NCBI GenBank assembly: GCA_013822765.1
Contig: PNKY01000017.1
Location: 1 to 64,000, forward strand
DNA length: 64,000 nucleotides
Source of the DNA: Rhodospirillum sp.
GTDB taxonomy: Bacteria; Pseudomonadota; Alphaproteobacteria; Dongiales; Dongiaceae
Direction: 5' to 3'
Shown: positions 16,640 through 25,370 of the stretch, piece after piece
Layout: each line of letters begins with the position of its first letter
Numbering within the stretch: position 1 is the stretch's first letter
Notes under the pieces: model-generated
The model's database searches: none
What the model saw: the letters and a program-made list of their open reading frames with translations, nothing else
What the model was told of the DNA's origin: nothing
Position numbers and translations under genes: made by a program

Positions 16640-19036
16640 ATGGCTGATGACCAGTTCGCCTCCGTTGCGGACGCTCTGCTGCGTATCCAGAGTGCGCGGT
16701 CGCTCGAGGAGGCTGTCCGGCTCGCACAGGACGCGACGCAACGAAGCGCGCAGCCCAGGGGCGGCTTCGACGGCGATGCCCCGTTCCGCTACCTGTTCGA
16801 CCAGAACCCGACCCCGATGTGGGTCTACGAACTGGGCTCGCTGGCTTTTCTCGAAGTCAACCAGGCGGCGATTCAGACCTATGGCTACACGCACGCCGAA
16901 TTTCTCGGCATGCGCATCACCGACATTCGACCTTCCGAGGACGTGCAGAAGCTGCTGGACCTGACGGCGAACCGGCCGCCCGGCCTGCGTTATGTCGGCA
17001 AGTGGCGCCATCGCATCAAGTCGGGGGTGCAGATCGAGGTCGACATCAGTTCCTCCACCATCGAATTCGGCGGTCGGCCGGCAGTGCTGGTGGTGGCGCG
17101 TGACATCACGCAGCAGGTGCAGATCGAGGCGAAGCTGCGCGAGATCGAGACGCGGTTCCTGGCGCTGATCCAGAATGCGCCATTCGTGACCTATGTGAAG
17201 GACACCAAGGGGCACTACGTCTTCTACAATCGCGAGTCCGAGCGCGTCTTCCACCTGGGAACGCGGCACTACTACGGCAAGACGATCCGCGACGTCTACG
17301 ACCCGACCTATGCCGCGTCGATTGTCGAGATGGACCGCAAGGTGGTCGACACCGGCGAGCCGATCCTGCAGGAAGTGCGGATGCCGCCGGACGTGGAGTA
17401 CGAATGGGCGCTGCTGGTCAAATTTCCGATCCGCGACGCGGACGGAAACATCATCGGGATTGGCGGCTTCGACATCGACCGGACCAAGCAGAAGCGCGCC
17501 GAGCTTGCACTCGCCACCAGCGAAGCGAAGCGCCAGGCCATCGAGCAGCGGTTGCGGCGCGTCTTCGACCTGGTCCAGGAAGGCATCTGGATCCACGTCG
17601 ATGGCATGGTGCAGTTTGCCAATCCGGCCGCTGCCCGCCTGTTCGGCGCGAAGGGGCCGGAAGAGTTGATCGGCATGCCGGTCTTCAACATTATCCATCC
17701 GGACGATCGCCAGCGCGCGATCGAGCGAACCCGGAACCTGAAGGACAAACTCCAGCCCCTTCCCTTGACCGAGATGCGCGTCCTCGGGCTCGACGGCAAG
17801 ACCAGGATCGGAGAGCTGCAGGCCGCGCCTTTCATCCAGGATGGCGTGTTGCACGTCATCTCCTCCGGGCGCGACGTGACGGCTCTGCGCGATGCGGAAT
17901 CGCGCCTCCATCAGGCGCAGAAGATGGATGCCGTGGGCCAGTTGACCGGCGGCGTCGCGCACGATTTCAACAATCTGCTGACCGTCATCATCGGCGCGCT
18001 GGACCTTGACCCCGAGCGCATTCCAGCCGAGATGCGTCCGGCCATCGATCAGGCGCTGCGCGCCGCGGAGCGCGGCGCCGCCCTTACCCACCGGCTGCTC
18101 GCCTTTTCCAGGCAGCAGATGCTGGTCACGCGCAGCGTCGATTTCAACCGCTTGATCGGCGACATGGACGAGTTGCTGCGCCGAACGCTGGGCGAGCATG
18201 TCGAGATCGAGCTGAAGCTCGCCGGCGACCTGTGGCCGGCGTTGGCCGACAGCGGCCAGGTCGAGAACTCCCTGCTCAATCTCGCGATTAACGCGCGCGA
18301 TGCAATGCCGGAAGGCGGCAAACTCACGATCGAGACCACCAACGTGCACCTGGACGAAGACTACGCCAGCAGCAACGCGGAGGTGACGCCCGGCGACTAC
18401 GTCCAGATGGCGGTGACCGACACCGGTACCGGCATGCCGCCTGACGTGCTCGCGCATGTGTTCGAGCCATTCTTCACCACCAAGGAGGTCGGCAAGGGCA
18501 CCGGCCTCGGTCTCAGCATGATCTACGGTTTCGCGAAACAATCGGGCGGGCATGCCAAGATCTACAGCGAGGTCGGGCATGGAACGACCGTGCGCCTCTA
18601 TCTCCCCCGCCTGGCCAACGAGTCGCTGAGGTCGGATTCCGCAGCCGTGGCGACGCCGCGCAAAGGCGGCGGCGAAACCATCCTGGTGGTGGAGGACAAT
18701 CCCGATGTCCGCCGCCTGGTGCTGCGCCAGCTGCGCGACCTGGGCTATGAGGTGATCGAAGCGGCAAACGGCCCGCAGGCGCTGAAGATTCTGGACGATG
18801 GCGCGACCATCGATCTCTTGTTCACCGACGTGGTGATGCCGGGCGGCATGACGGGCCGGCAGCTCGCCGAGGCCGCCAAGACGCGCCGGCCGAACCTGAA
18901 GACCTTGTTCACTTCGGGCTATACGGAGGATTCGATCCTGCGGCTAGGCAAGCTCGATCCCGGCGTGCGCCTGCTGTCGAAGCCCTATCGCAAGCACGAG
19001 CTGGCGACGCGGATCAGGGAAGCCCTGGACGGGTAG
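16640..19036 (+). CDS. PAS-containing hybrid sensor histidine kinase
   Basis: 798 aa, with no clear membrane segment, so a cytoplasmic sensor. Order: three PAS domains (about 45-165, 165-290 and 300-425), dimerisation/phosphoacceptor domain with His441 in GGVAHDFNNLL, HATPase domain (NLAINARDAMPEGG, DTGTGMPPDV, GKGTGLGLSMIYGF) and a C-terminal receiver with Asp730 (LFTDVVMPGGMTG). This is the widespread alphaproteobacterial HDFNNLL class, often with an unknown ligand. It is closely related in its last 400 residues to the kinase at 29089-31410. Partner: possibly the receiver at 16098. Confidence 0.92.
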   Translation: MADDQFASVADALLRIQSARSLEEAVRLAQDATQRSAQPRGGFDGDAPFRYLFDQNPTPMWVYELGSLAFLEVNQAAIQTYGYTHAEFLGMRITDIRPSEDVQKLLDLTANRPPGLRYVGKWRHRIKSGVQIEVDISSSTIEFGGRPAVLVVARDITQQVQIEAKLREIETRFLALIQNAPFVTYVKDTKGHYVFYNRESERVFHLGTRHYYGKTIRDVYDPTYAASIVEMDRKVVDTGEPILQEVRMPPDVEYEWALLVKFPIRDADGNIIGIGGFDIDRTKQKRAELALATSEAKRQAIEQRLRRVFDLVQEGIWIHVDGMVQFANPAAARLFGAKGPEELIGMPVFNIIHPDDRQRAIERTRNLKDKLQPLPLTEMRVLGLDGKTRIGELQAAPFIQDGVLHVISSGRDVTALRDAESRLHQAQKMDAVGQLTGGVAHDFNNLLTVIIGALDLDPERIPAEMRPAIDQALRAAERGAALTHRLLAFSRQQMLVTRSVDFNRLIGDMDELLRRTLGEHVEIELKLAGDLWPALADSGQVENSLLNLAINARDAMPEGGKLTIETTNVHLDEDYASSNAEVTPGDYVQMAVTDTGTGMPPDVLAHVFEPFFTTKEVGKGTGLGLSMIYGFAKQSGGHAKIYSEVGHGTTVRLYLPRLANESLRSDSAAVATPRKGGGETILVVEDNPDVRRLVLRQLRDLGYEVIEAANGPQALKILDDGATIDLLFTDVVMPGGMTGRQLAEAAKTRRPNLKTLFTSGYTEDSILRLGKLDPGVRLLSKPYRKHELATRIREALDG

Positions 19037-19056
19037 GCTGACGCCGAAAAAAATTC

Positions 19057-19091
19057 GGCGGCGAGACCCCCGGGACCGGGGCCTCGCCGCC
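19057..19091 (-). terminator. Strong Rho-independent terminator, minus strand
   Basis: A stem GGCGGCGAG / CTCGCCGCC extended inside by a C-run/G-run pairing. On the minus strand it is followed directly by GAATTTTTTTCGG (seven T). It sits 90 bp beyond the end of the 39-aa minus-strand gene and between convergent transcription units, which supports the existence of that small minus-strand operon. Confidence 0.85.
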
Positions 19092-19180
19092 ACCGACCAA
19101 CGAAAGTGGGGACGGATCGCTGGTCTAGTTGCTGAATGCTGACAGGCAAGTCACAGACACTTCAGGGAACGCAAACCTCC

Positions 19181-19300
19181 TCAGGCGAACAGAACGAGCA
19201 GCAGCGCCGCCACCACAGCAATGACCAAGCCACTGCCGATGACATTGTGCCGGCCGCTGTTCTCGCTCAGAAAATCCCGATACGAATTCATTTCCCACAC
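19181..19300 (-). CDS. 39-aa single-span membrane peptide
   Basis: Starts at GTG (19298-19300), seven bases after an AGGAG motif that overlaps the stop of the upstream 127-aa gene. An in-frame ATG three codons later is the alternative start. The peptide has a short polar head (about MNSYRDFLSENSGRHNV) followed by one hydrophobic helix (IGSGLVIAVVAALLLVLFA) that ends the protein, so it should insert with the N-terminus in the cytoplasm. No family recognised. Evidence that it is real: ribosome binding site, coupling to the upstream gene, coherent membrane segment and the terminator downstream. Confidence 0.68.
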   Translation of the reverse strand: MWEMNSYRDFLSENSGRHNVIGSGLVIAVVAALLLVLFA

Positions 19301-19310
19301 GATCTGTCTC

Positions 19311-19694
19311 CTACTTCGCGCGCACCGGCTGGGGCGCATCGCCGTGGCATCTGGTGCGGTGCGGCGCCAAGTCGACCAAGGCTGCCGTGGTCACGGCTGG
19401 CTCTTGCTGCCAGCGCCCGGAACGCATCGACGCGCCGCGACGCGTCACCGCCCGGAAGCGGTCGAATTCGGTCTGCATGATGGCGATACGGGCGAGCGCC
19501 CGGTCGGCCACCGATTTGATCGCATCAGGCAGCACTGGTGATTGGTCCGCCGCGAGGATCGATAAGGCGGAACCGGCCCCCTCCAGCGCTGCCTGACGCG
19601 TCGCCTCGCACACCCGATCGGCCAGCCGAGCCACGCCAAGCCGTGTCTCGGCGACCGCTGGCAGCGATAGTTCCTGTGCTCGCATCTGGGACAT
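19311..19694 (-). CDS. Hypothetical 127-aa helical protein
   Basis: 127 aa. The ATG at 19692-19694 follows GGAG by about five bases. The first two thirds look helical (LPAVAETRLGVARLADRVCE ... AIKSVADRALARIAIMQTEF), somewhat reminiscent of phasin-like helical proteins, but I cannot assign a family. It is followed without gap by the 39-aa membrane peptide, and the pair ends at a terminator. An upstream in-frame extension to 19856 is less likely because the ribosome binding site favours 19694. Confidence 0.55.
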   Translation of the reverse strand: MSQMRAQELSLPAVAETRLGVARLADRVCEATRQAALEGAGSALSILAADQSPVLPDAIKSVADRALARIAIMQTEFDRFRAVTRRGASMRSGRWQQEPAVTTAALVDLAPHRTRCHGDAPQPVRAK

Positions 19695-20057
19695 GACGTC
19701 TCCGCCGATGTGCCAAAAATCCAAAGGGTGGGCTAGCGTCGTAACAGGATGGATTTTGGAGAAACGCCCCGATTCCTCATCCCCCAATTGGGGGAACACC
19801 GGCGCGTTTCCGGAAATCTCCGATTCCAACAACATGGTGTGACTGCAGCGGGCCATCCAGCGGTCAAGCAGCGGAAATCACACAACATTCGGCCCCCGCA
19901 GCGACCGCAGCGATGCGCGTTACACGATTGATTTCAGAGCGAATTTCCATCCCGCATCCGGAAATCCGCGCAAGACGGCGGCGGATGGGTCGTTTATCCT
20001 TCGAGAGTCGATTGAGCGTGTGGGGACATATTTAGCATGCATACCTAGGAGGTTGGC
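19695..20057. other. Divergent intergenic region with palindrome
   Basis: No gene seen. It separates the minus-strand 127-aa gene from the LuxR-type regulator. It contains a perfect 14-bp palindrome (CCCCCAATTGGGGG, 19781-19794), a plausible dimer-binding site about 90 bp upstream of the 127-aa gene, and an AGGAGG ribosome binding site (20047-20052) for the regulator. Confidence 0.6.
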
Positions 20058-21203
20058 TTGGGCTCCGGGACCGTGCCCAAGTTCGAGGACATCGTCGACA
20101 AGATCTACGCGGCAGTAGACGAACGCATCCTCTGGAATGACGTCGCGGGCGACATTGCGCACGCGGCGGGGGCCGTTTCGTGCTCGCTCCAGGTGCGCAG
20201 CGGCGGCAAGGCCAAGATCGTCGGCGCCTCCGGCTACAAGGAGTTCAACCCCAAGCTCTACGAGCAGGAATATGCCCGGCAGGATGTCCGCGCCCAGGTG
20301 CTGATGGGGCTTCCTGCCGACGAGGTCCACCTGCTGCACCACTACATGCCGCAGGACCGTTTCGTTCAATCGACCTACTACAACGAGTTCTTCCGCCGCA
20401 TCACCGAGGGCTATTGGAGCGCCGCGACCTGGATCACGCTCGATCGCGGCGCCGGCGTGGGTCTCGGCATCGGCATTCACCGCTCACGGCGCGCCGACCC
20501 GGAAGACAGGGCGCAGCTCGAAATCCTGAGCACCCTCAGCCCGCACCTGCGGCGCGCCGGACGCCTGCACATGAAGCTGAACGACGTCAAGACGCGCGTC
20601 AGCCAGCTGTCCGATGCTCTCGACCACATCCGCCATCCCGCGATCCTCGCCACCGCCGAAGGGCGCCTGGTGATCGCCAACGAGGCAGCCAGCCGGTTGT
20701 TCGACCCGACCCGCCTGCTGGGCATCGATCCCACCGGCAAGATCGTCACCTGCTCGCCCAAGGCCACCCGGGAATTGTGGGAAGCGCTCGAAGCCGCGTC
20801 TCGGCCGGCGACCCACGCCGGCCCGCAGCAGGCCCGCGACATCATCGTGAACGGCAACGACCAGACCCCGCTGCTCTCGCTCAGCGTCCTGCCTCTGCAT
20901 CGCCGCGAAACGGCGCCGCGCGGCAGCATCGGCGACGGATCGATCATGATCCTGGGCCGCGAGTTCGTGCCGGCGGCGGTGTCGGTGGAAACTTTGCGCA
21001 GCGCCTTCAGCCTGTCGGGCGCGGAAGCGCGGCTGCTCAGCCTGCTGGCCACCGGCGCCACCTTGCGGCAGGCGGCAGAGATCGTCGGCGTCTCCTATTC
21101 GACGGTCCAGTCGCAGATCAAATCGTGCTTCCAGAAGACCGGCACCCACCGCCAGGCCGAGCTGGTCGCGCTCGCCGTCCGGCTCGGTTCAGGCTCCGTC
21201 TAG
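20058..21203 (+). CDS. LuxR-family transcriptional regulator
   Basis: 381 aa. An N-terminal sensory region (about 1-190) and a PAS-like middle (DALDHIRHPAILATAEGRLV, about 188-300) precede a C-terminal LuxR/GerE helix-turn-helix (about 315-376: FSLSGAEARLLSLLATGATL, then AAEIVGVSYSTVQSQIKSCF). It should bind DNA as a dimer in response to an unknown signal. The TTG start at 20058 is favoured by an AGGAGG five bases ahead. Its stop shares CTAG with the convergent MFS gene. The palindrome at 19781 is a candidate target. Confidence 0.85.
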   Translation: MGSGTVPKFEDIVDKIYAAVDERILWNDVAGDIAHAAGAVSCSLQVRSGGKAKIVGASGYKEFNPKLYEQEYARQDVRAQVLMGLPADEVHLLHHYMPQDRFVQSTYYNEFFRRITEGYWSAATWITLDRGAGVGLGIGIHRSRRADPEDRAQLEILSTLSPHLRRAGRLHMKLNDVKTRVSQLSDALDHIRHPAILATAEGRLVIANEAASRLFDPTRLLGIDPTGKIVTCSPKATRELWEALEAASRPATHAGPQQARDIIVNGNDQTPLLSLSVLPLHRRETAPRGSIGDGSIMILGREFVPAAVSVETLRSAFSLSGAEARLLSLLATGATLRQAAEIVGVSYSTVQSQIKSCFQKTGTHRQAELVALAVRLGSGSV

Positions 21204-22429
21204 GCGCTCGACCGCGCCGATTTCTGCCGGCTCAGCAGCAGCCAGATGGCGATGCTCATGTTGAGCAGATTCCAGGCGATGCCGTTGAGGAACGCCGCCT
21301 GGTACGAGCCGGTCAGGTCGTAGATCTCGCCCGACATCCAGCCCCCGATCGCCATCCCGATGACCGACGCCATCAGCACCAGTCCGATGCGCCCACCGGC
21401 TTCGCGCGCCGGAAAATACTGGCGCACGATCAACGCGTAGCTCGGCACGATGCCGCCCTGCGACAAGCCGAACAGGATGGAGATGACATAGAGCGACGCC
21501 AGGCCGTCGAACGGCAGGTAGAGCATCAGCGCCAGGCATTGCAGGGTCGAGCCGAGAATGAGCGTGCCGACGCCGCCGATCCTGTCGGCGATGAAGCCGG
21601 ACGCCAATCGGCTGACGATGCCGAAGCCGAGCATGAGGGACAGCATCTGCGCGCCGCGCGCCGGACCGTAGCCGAGATCGCCGCAATAGGCGACCATATG
21701 CACCTGCGGCATCGACATGGCGACACAGCAGGCGATGGCGGCGAGCACCAGCACACCTTGCAGGACCGCAGGTGGCGCCGGCATGCGCGCGACGGCGGCA
21801 TGCGCACCGTTGGTCGCGGGGGTCCCGTGATCGACCGGCGCCTTGTGCCGCATCAGCAGCGCGATCGGTACCATCGTCACGACGCAGAATACGCCGATGC
21901 CCATGAAGGAATAGCGCCAGCCGATGGCCTCGATCGCGGGCTGCAGGATCAGCGGCCAGATCGTCCCGGAGAGATAGTTGCCGCTGGCGACGATCGCCAC
22001 TGCGATGCCGCGCCGCTTCACGAACCAGTGCGAGATGTCGGCCACCAGTGGAGCGAAGGTGCAGGATGCGCCGAGCCCGCCGATCAGCACCGCATGGACA
22101 AGCACGAAGCCCCAGTAGGACTCCGTGTTGGCCGCGACGACATAGCCGATGCCCAGCATCACCGACCCGAAGATCAGCGGCAGCATGATGCCGAAACGGT
22201 CGACCAGCCGGCCCATCACCGCGCCCCCTACGGCAAATGCCACCATGGTCGCGGTGTAGGGGATGGAGGCACCGCCGCGGTCGACGCCGAACTCCGCCTC
22301 GATGGTCGGCAGCACCACGATGCTGGACCACAACCCGACGCCACCGATGGCCGCAAGCGCAACGGCCGCCGTCAGCCGCCGCCACGCGGCGGCGCCATCC
22401 AGTTCCGCGATGGGTGTGGTGACGTTCAT
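21200..22429 (-). CDS. MFS transporter (OxlT/monocarboxylate-like)
   Basis: 409 aa with about 12 hydrophobic helices. The MFS signature loop appears as GRLVDRFGIMLPL between helices 2 and 3, and again in the second half as SGFIADRIGGVGTLILGSTL. It resembles the oxalate/formate and monocarboxylate antiporter branch. Inner-membrane uptake or export of a small organic acid is likely; the substrate is not predictable. It lies 87 bp downstream of the SDR gene on the same strand, suggesting co-transcription and that the SDR acts on the transported compound, which is inference. Confidence 0.88.
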   Translation of the reverse strand: MNVTTPIAELDGAAAWRRLTAAVALAAIGGVGLWSSIVVLPTIEAEFGVDRGGASIPYTATMVAFAVGGAVMGRLVDRFGIMLPLIFGSVMLGIGYVVAANTESYWGFVLVHAVLIGGLGASCTFAPLVADISHWFVKRRGIAVAIVASGNYLSGTIWPLILQPAIEAIGWRYSFMGIGVFCVVTMVPIALLMRHKAPVDHGTPATNGAHAAVARMPAPPAVLQGVLVLAAIACCVAMSMPQVHMVAYCGDLGYGPARGAQMLSLMLGFGIVSRLASGFIADRIGGVGTLILGSTLQCLALMLYLPFDGLASLYVISILFGLSQGGIVPSYALIVRQYFPAREAGGRIGLVLMASVIGMAIGGWMSGEIYDLTGSYQAAFLNGIAWNLLNMSIAIWLLLSRQKSARSSA

Positions 22430-22516
22430 GGCGGATGTGCGATCGTTAGGAACCGGGCACAGCTACCCGACGAGCCGCCGGAGCGCAATCGCTAGATTGT
22501 CCCCCTACTGCCGGCT

Positions 22517-23287
22517 CTAGACAGCAGTGTAGCCGCCGTCGGCGAAGATCGACTGGCCGGTGATGAGATCCGAGGCCGGCGAGGCGAGGAACAGCACGAG
22601 GTCGGCGATCTCCACCACCTTGCCGAAACGTCCGAGCGGGATCTTGGCGCGCATCGGATCGCCGATCTTGGGATTGCCCCACACCATCTCGCCCATCGGC
22701 GTCATGATGACGGTCGGGCACACCGCGTTCGACTGGATGTTGTATTGCGCCCATTCGACCGTCATGGTCTTGGTGAGCGCGTTGAGTCCGGCCTTCGAGG
22801 CCATGTAGGCGGCGTGGTTATGGAGCGCGACCTCGCTGGTCTGCGAGCTCACATTGACGATCTTGCCGGCGCGCTTCTCGATCATGCGCGGCGCCAGCGC
22901 CTGCGCCAGCAGGAACGGCGCGCGCAGATTGACCGCCATGATCCAGTCCCAGCTCTCGACCTTGGCCTCGAGGATGCTCTCGATCGCGGTCACGCCGGCA
23001 TTGTTGACCAGGATGTCGATCGTTCCCCACGCCTTTAGGGCAGCGCGCGCGGCATTCGTCGGTCCCTCGACGGTGGCGAGATCGGCCTCGATGATGAGGC
23101 AACGGCGGCCCATCGCCTCGACCGTCATCTTCACTTCACTCAAGCCGTCACGATCGCGCGCAACGGCAGCGATATCGGCACCGGCGTCGGTCAGCACGCG
23201 GCAAATCTCCTTGCCGATGCCCTTGGACGCGCCGGTCACCAGCGCGGTCTTGCCCGTCAGAGAGAAACGTTGCGTGAATTCCGGCAT
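22517..23287 (-). CDS. Short-chain dehydrogenase/reductase
   Basis: 256 aa classical SDR. Cofactor motif TGASKGIGKE (TGxxxGxG), NNAG, the catalytic set Ser (NVSSQTSE), Tyr and Lys (AAYMASKAG, YxxxK), and the C-terminal LITGQSIFADGG. Such enzymes oxidise alcohols or reduce carbonyls with NAD(P)(H). The ATG at 23285-23287 follows GGAGAAGGG; the upstream in-frame start is not supported. Likely in one transcript with the downstream MFS gene. Confidence 0.92.
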   Translation of the reverse strand: MPEFTQRFSLTGKTALVTGASKGIGKEICRVLTDAGADIAAVARDRDGLSEVKMTVEAMGRRCLIIEADLATVEGPTNAARAALKAWGTIDILVNNAGVTAIESILEAKVESWDWIMAVNLRAPFLLAQALAPRMIEKRAGKIVNVSSQTSEVALHNHAAYMASKAGLNALTKTMTVEWAQYNIQSNAVCPTVIMTPMGEMVWGNPKIGDPMRAKIPLGRFGKVVEIADLVLFLASPASDLITGQSIFADGGYTAV

Positions 23288-23378
23288 CGCGACCCTTCTC
23301 CAGAATGCAGGTGAGCTGCGGCGAAGTGTAGTGATCGGCGCGGTAGGGGGCAATCAGGTGCGCAGGCGGCGCCTATTG

Positions 23379-23912
23379 TTAGCTCTTCTTCTCCAGCAGC
23401 CGATCCTTGATCAGCCGGACGGCGCCCCTGCTCCACGAGTAGTCGGCGCCCATGCGCAGCCCGCTATCGGCACTCGATAGGACGGCGCCGGTGCTGGCAT
23501 CGCGGATCTGATAACGCACCGTGTATTCCGTGCGCGTGATGCGCTTCACCACGCCGACGAACGACTGCTCGGCGCCCAGCTGCTGCGCGATCGTAGCGTC
23601 GCAGCCATCGCACCTGTGCAGCGAGCGCGCCTTGACCTCGGCCGCATCCGCGCCGCCGACATCGACGAGGCTGTAGCGACCGGACTGCTCGAAGAGATCG
23701 CGGACCGAATTCGTCACCTCCGCCAGATGCTGACTGTCCGATGGCGCGATGCTGCCGGCGGAGGCGGCGGCGCTCATGTCCTCGAACTCGAAATCAAAGA
23801 TCGCGAGCTTGACCGGGTCCGGGGTGGACGCGGTGGTGGAAAACGGCGCCAAGGCTGCTGCGCACAACAGCACGATCGCGAAGGACCTCGGATAGGCGAG
23901 ATGCGGAAACAT
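23379..23912 (-). CDS. DUF2380 family exported protein
   Basis: 177 aa. Signal peptide (about residues 1-28, hydrophobic core FAIVLLCAAALAPF), then the DUF2380-type core beginning KLAIFDFEFEDMS and containing VTNSVRDLFEQSGRYSLVDV. A CDGC pair (HRCDGCDATIAQQLGAEQSF) follows. It is a periplasmic protein of unknown function with a TolB-N-like fold pattern. The ATG at 23910-23912 is chosen because GGGAG is at the right distance; an ATG six bases upstream overlaps that site. Confidence 0.75.
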   Translation of the reverse strand: MFPHLAYPRSFAIVLLCAAALAPFSTTASTPDPVKLAIFDFEFEDMSAAASAGSIAPSDSQHLAEVTNSVRDLFEQSGRYSLVDVGGADAAEVKARSLHRCDGCDATIAQQLGAEQSFVGVVKRITRTEYTVRYQIRDASTGAVLSSADSGLRMGADYSWSRGAVRLIKDRLLEKKS

Positions 23913-24038
23913 GGTCATCTCCCTTGTCACTCAATGGACGAATAGGTTCGGCGCGTGGATCGCCATGCTCGACATGCGAAATACGCAAGCGGTGCTACCG
24001 GAGTAGCGCACCCGTTTCAATTGTGCGAAGGGAGGAAA

Positions 24039-24114
24039 TGGTGCCCAGGGCCGGAATCGAACCAGCGACACCGTGATTTTCAGTCACGTGCTCTACCAAC
24101 TGAGCTACCTGGGC
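24039..24114 (-). tRNA. tRNA-Phe (GAA)
   Basis: 76 nt cloverleaf on the minus strand. The acceptor stem pairs GCCCAGG with CCTGGGC, the D arm is AGCTCAGTTGGTAGAGC, the anticodon loop CTGAAAA has anticodon GAA, and the T arm contains GGTTCGATTCC. The CCA end is encoded. It stands directly downstream of the yacG end of the housekeeping block, a common alphaproteobacterial arrangement. Confidence 0.97.
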
Positions 24115-24211
24115 GCCAGAGCACGGCCGGCGGGCGCCGACCGTAAGGCAGGCGGTCTTTTAGAGAGATTCCCGGCCCCTGTCCAGCCCGGAAATCTCGC
24201 CGCCCTGACCG

Positions 24212-24403
24212 CTAATCCTCGGATTCGGATTGATTTTTGCCGTCTTCCCCATCGTTGGAGCGCTCCGCGCCGGGGATGCGATAGGACTCGCTGAGCCAGC
24301 GGTTGAGGTCGACCTGGCGGCAGCGCGTCGAGCAGAACGGCTTGACCTTGTCGTCCGCCGGCTTGCCGCAGATCGGGCAGCCCCCTTTGTTATTGCTCGC
24401 CAT
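24212..24403 (-). CDS. yacG: YacG, zinc-binding DNA gyrase inhibitor
   Basis: 63 aa. The four-cysteine zinc motif is clear: CPIC followed by FCSTRCRQVDLNRW. YacG binds zinc and, in E. coli, inhibits gyrase by binding GyrB. An acidic tail (NDGEDGKNQSESED) follows. The start at 24401-24403 lies inside the 3' end of the RNase E/G gene (14-bp overlap), so translation is coupled. It is the last gene of the maf-rng-yacG run. Confidence 0.93.
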   Translation of the reverse strand: MASNNKGGCPICGKPADDKVKPFCSTRCRQVDLNRWLSESYRIPGAERSNDGEDGKNQSESED

Positions 24404-25370
24404 TGCGCGTCCCGCCACTCCACATCTCCGCCAGCGTCGGACCACGGCGCCGGCGCAGGATCTCCACCAGCCCCAGGCGCGACATGTTGCCGACCCATTC
24501 GACCGCCGGATCGATCGCCGCGGCCGCGCGCAGGGCTTCCATCACCTGCTCCCGCTTGTTGCGATTTTCAAGGTCGATGAAGTCCACCACCGAAATGCCG
24601 CCGAGATTGCGGAGCGCCAGCTGGCGCGGCACCTCGCGCGCGGCCTCGAGATTGACGGTCAGCGCCGTCAGCTCCAGGCCGGCCTTGCGGGTCGCGGTCG
24701 CGGAGTTGACGTCGATCGCGGTCAGCGTGCGCACCGGCTCGATCAGCAGGTTGCCACCGCAGGGCAGCGTCACGATCTCTTCCAGCGCCGCCGCGATCTC
24801 GTCCTCCGCCTCGGCGCGCTCCGGTTGCCACTCGCGCGCGGGCACGTGGCGCACGCGGTCGGCCAGCTCCTGCGCATGCAGCGCGCACCAACGCTGCACG
24901 GCGGCGACGTCAATGCGCCGCTCGCAGATCACCTCTTCGATCTCGGCCGGATTGAGCGCGAGAAGGCAGGTCTGCCAGGCATTGGGCGGCGGCACCAGCA
25001 AGGCCGGCACGCGCCCCTGCCCCTTCGCCAAGGCCAGCGGCTCCTCGTAGGCGACTTCGCTGTGGATGGTGGCCGACAGGCGCACGGCCTTGCCCTCGCG
25101 CTCGTCGCGCCGCACCTGCACCGGGATGACGGCGCCTTCGGTCGGATTGCCTTGCTTCTTCAGCGGCAGCATCCCGGGCCGTCCCAGCCCGATCTCGACG
25201 AAGGCCGCATTCAGGCTCGGCTCGATGCGCTCCACCCGGCCGAGGAACACCGCGCCGATCTGCGAGCGCGTGTCGGGCGTCTCGCGGATCGCCTGCGCCA
25301 GCCGGTCGTCGGACCAGCGGAAGACCTCGAGGTTGTCCTCGCCGCCCGCGATGAAAATGCGATGCTGCAT
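24390..25370 (-). CDS. rng: Short ribonuclease E/G family protein
   Basis: 326 aa, shorter than E. coli RNase G. An S1-like start (IGAVFLGRVERIEPSLNAAF) leads to the nuclease core with the two magnesium-binding aspartates in TLTAIDVNSATATRK (Asp220) and LGGISVVDFIDLENRNKRE (near Asp263). It should cut single-stranded RNA 5' of structured regions, for example in rRNA maturation. The C-terminal zinc-link motif of the long enzymes is absent, as the protein ends just after LGLVEILRRRRGPTL. It starts immediately after the maf stop and overlaps yacG. Confidence 0.9.
   Translation of the reverse strand: MQHRIFIAGGEDNLEVFRWSDDRLAQAIRETPDTRSQIGAVFLGRVERIEPSLNAAFVEIGLGRPGMLPLKKQGNPTEGAVIPVQVRRDEREGKAVRLSATIHSEVAYEEPLALAKGQGRVPALLVPPPNAWQTCLLALNPAEIEEVICERRIDVAAVQRWCALHAQELADRVRHVPAREWQPERAEAEDEIAAALEEIVTLPCGGNLLIEPVRTLTAIDVNSATATRKAGLELTALTVNLEAAREVPRQLALRNLGGISVVDFIDLENRNKREQVMEALRAAAAIDPAVEWVGNMSRLGLVEILRRRRGPTLAEMWSGGTRNGEQ

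Noticed and set aside
20180-22495. Very long plus-strand frame across the LuxR and MFS genes
   Set aside because: It runs through two genes on different strands and gives a low-complexity Arg/Asp/His translation without homology.
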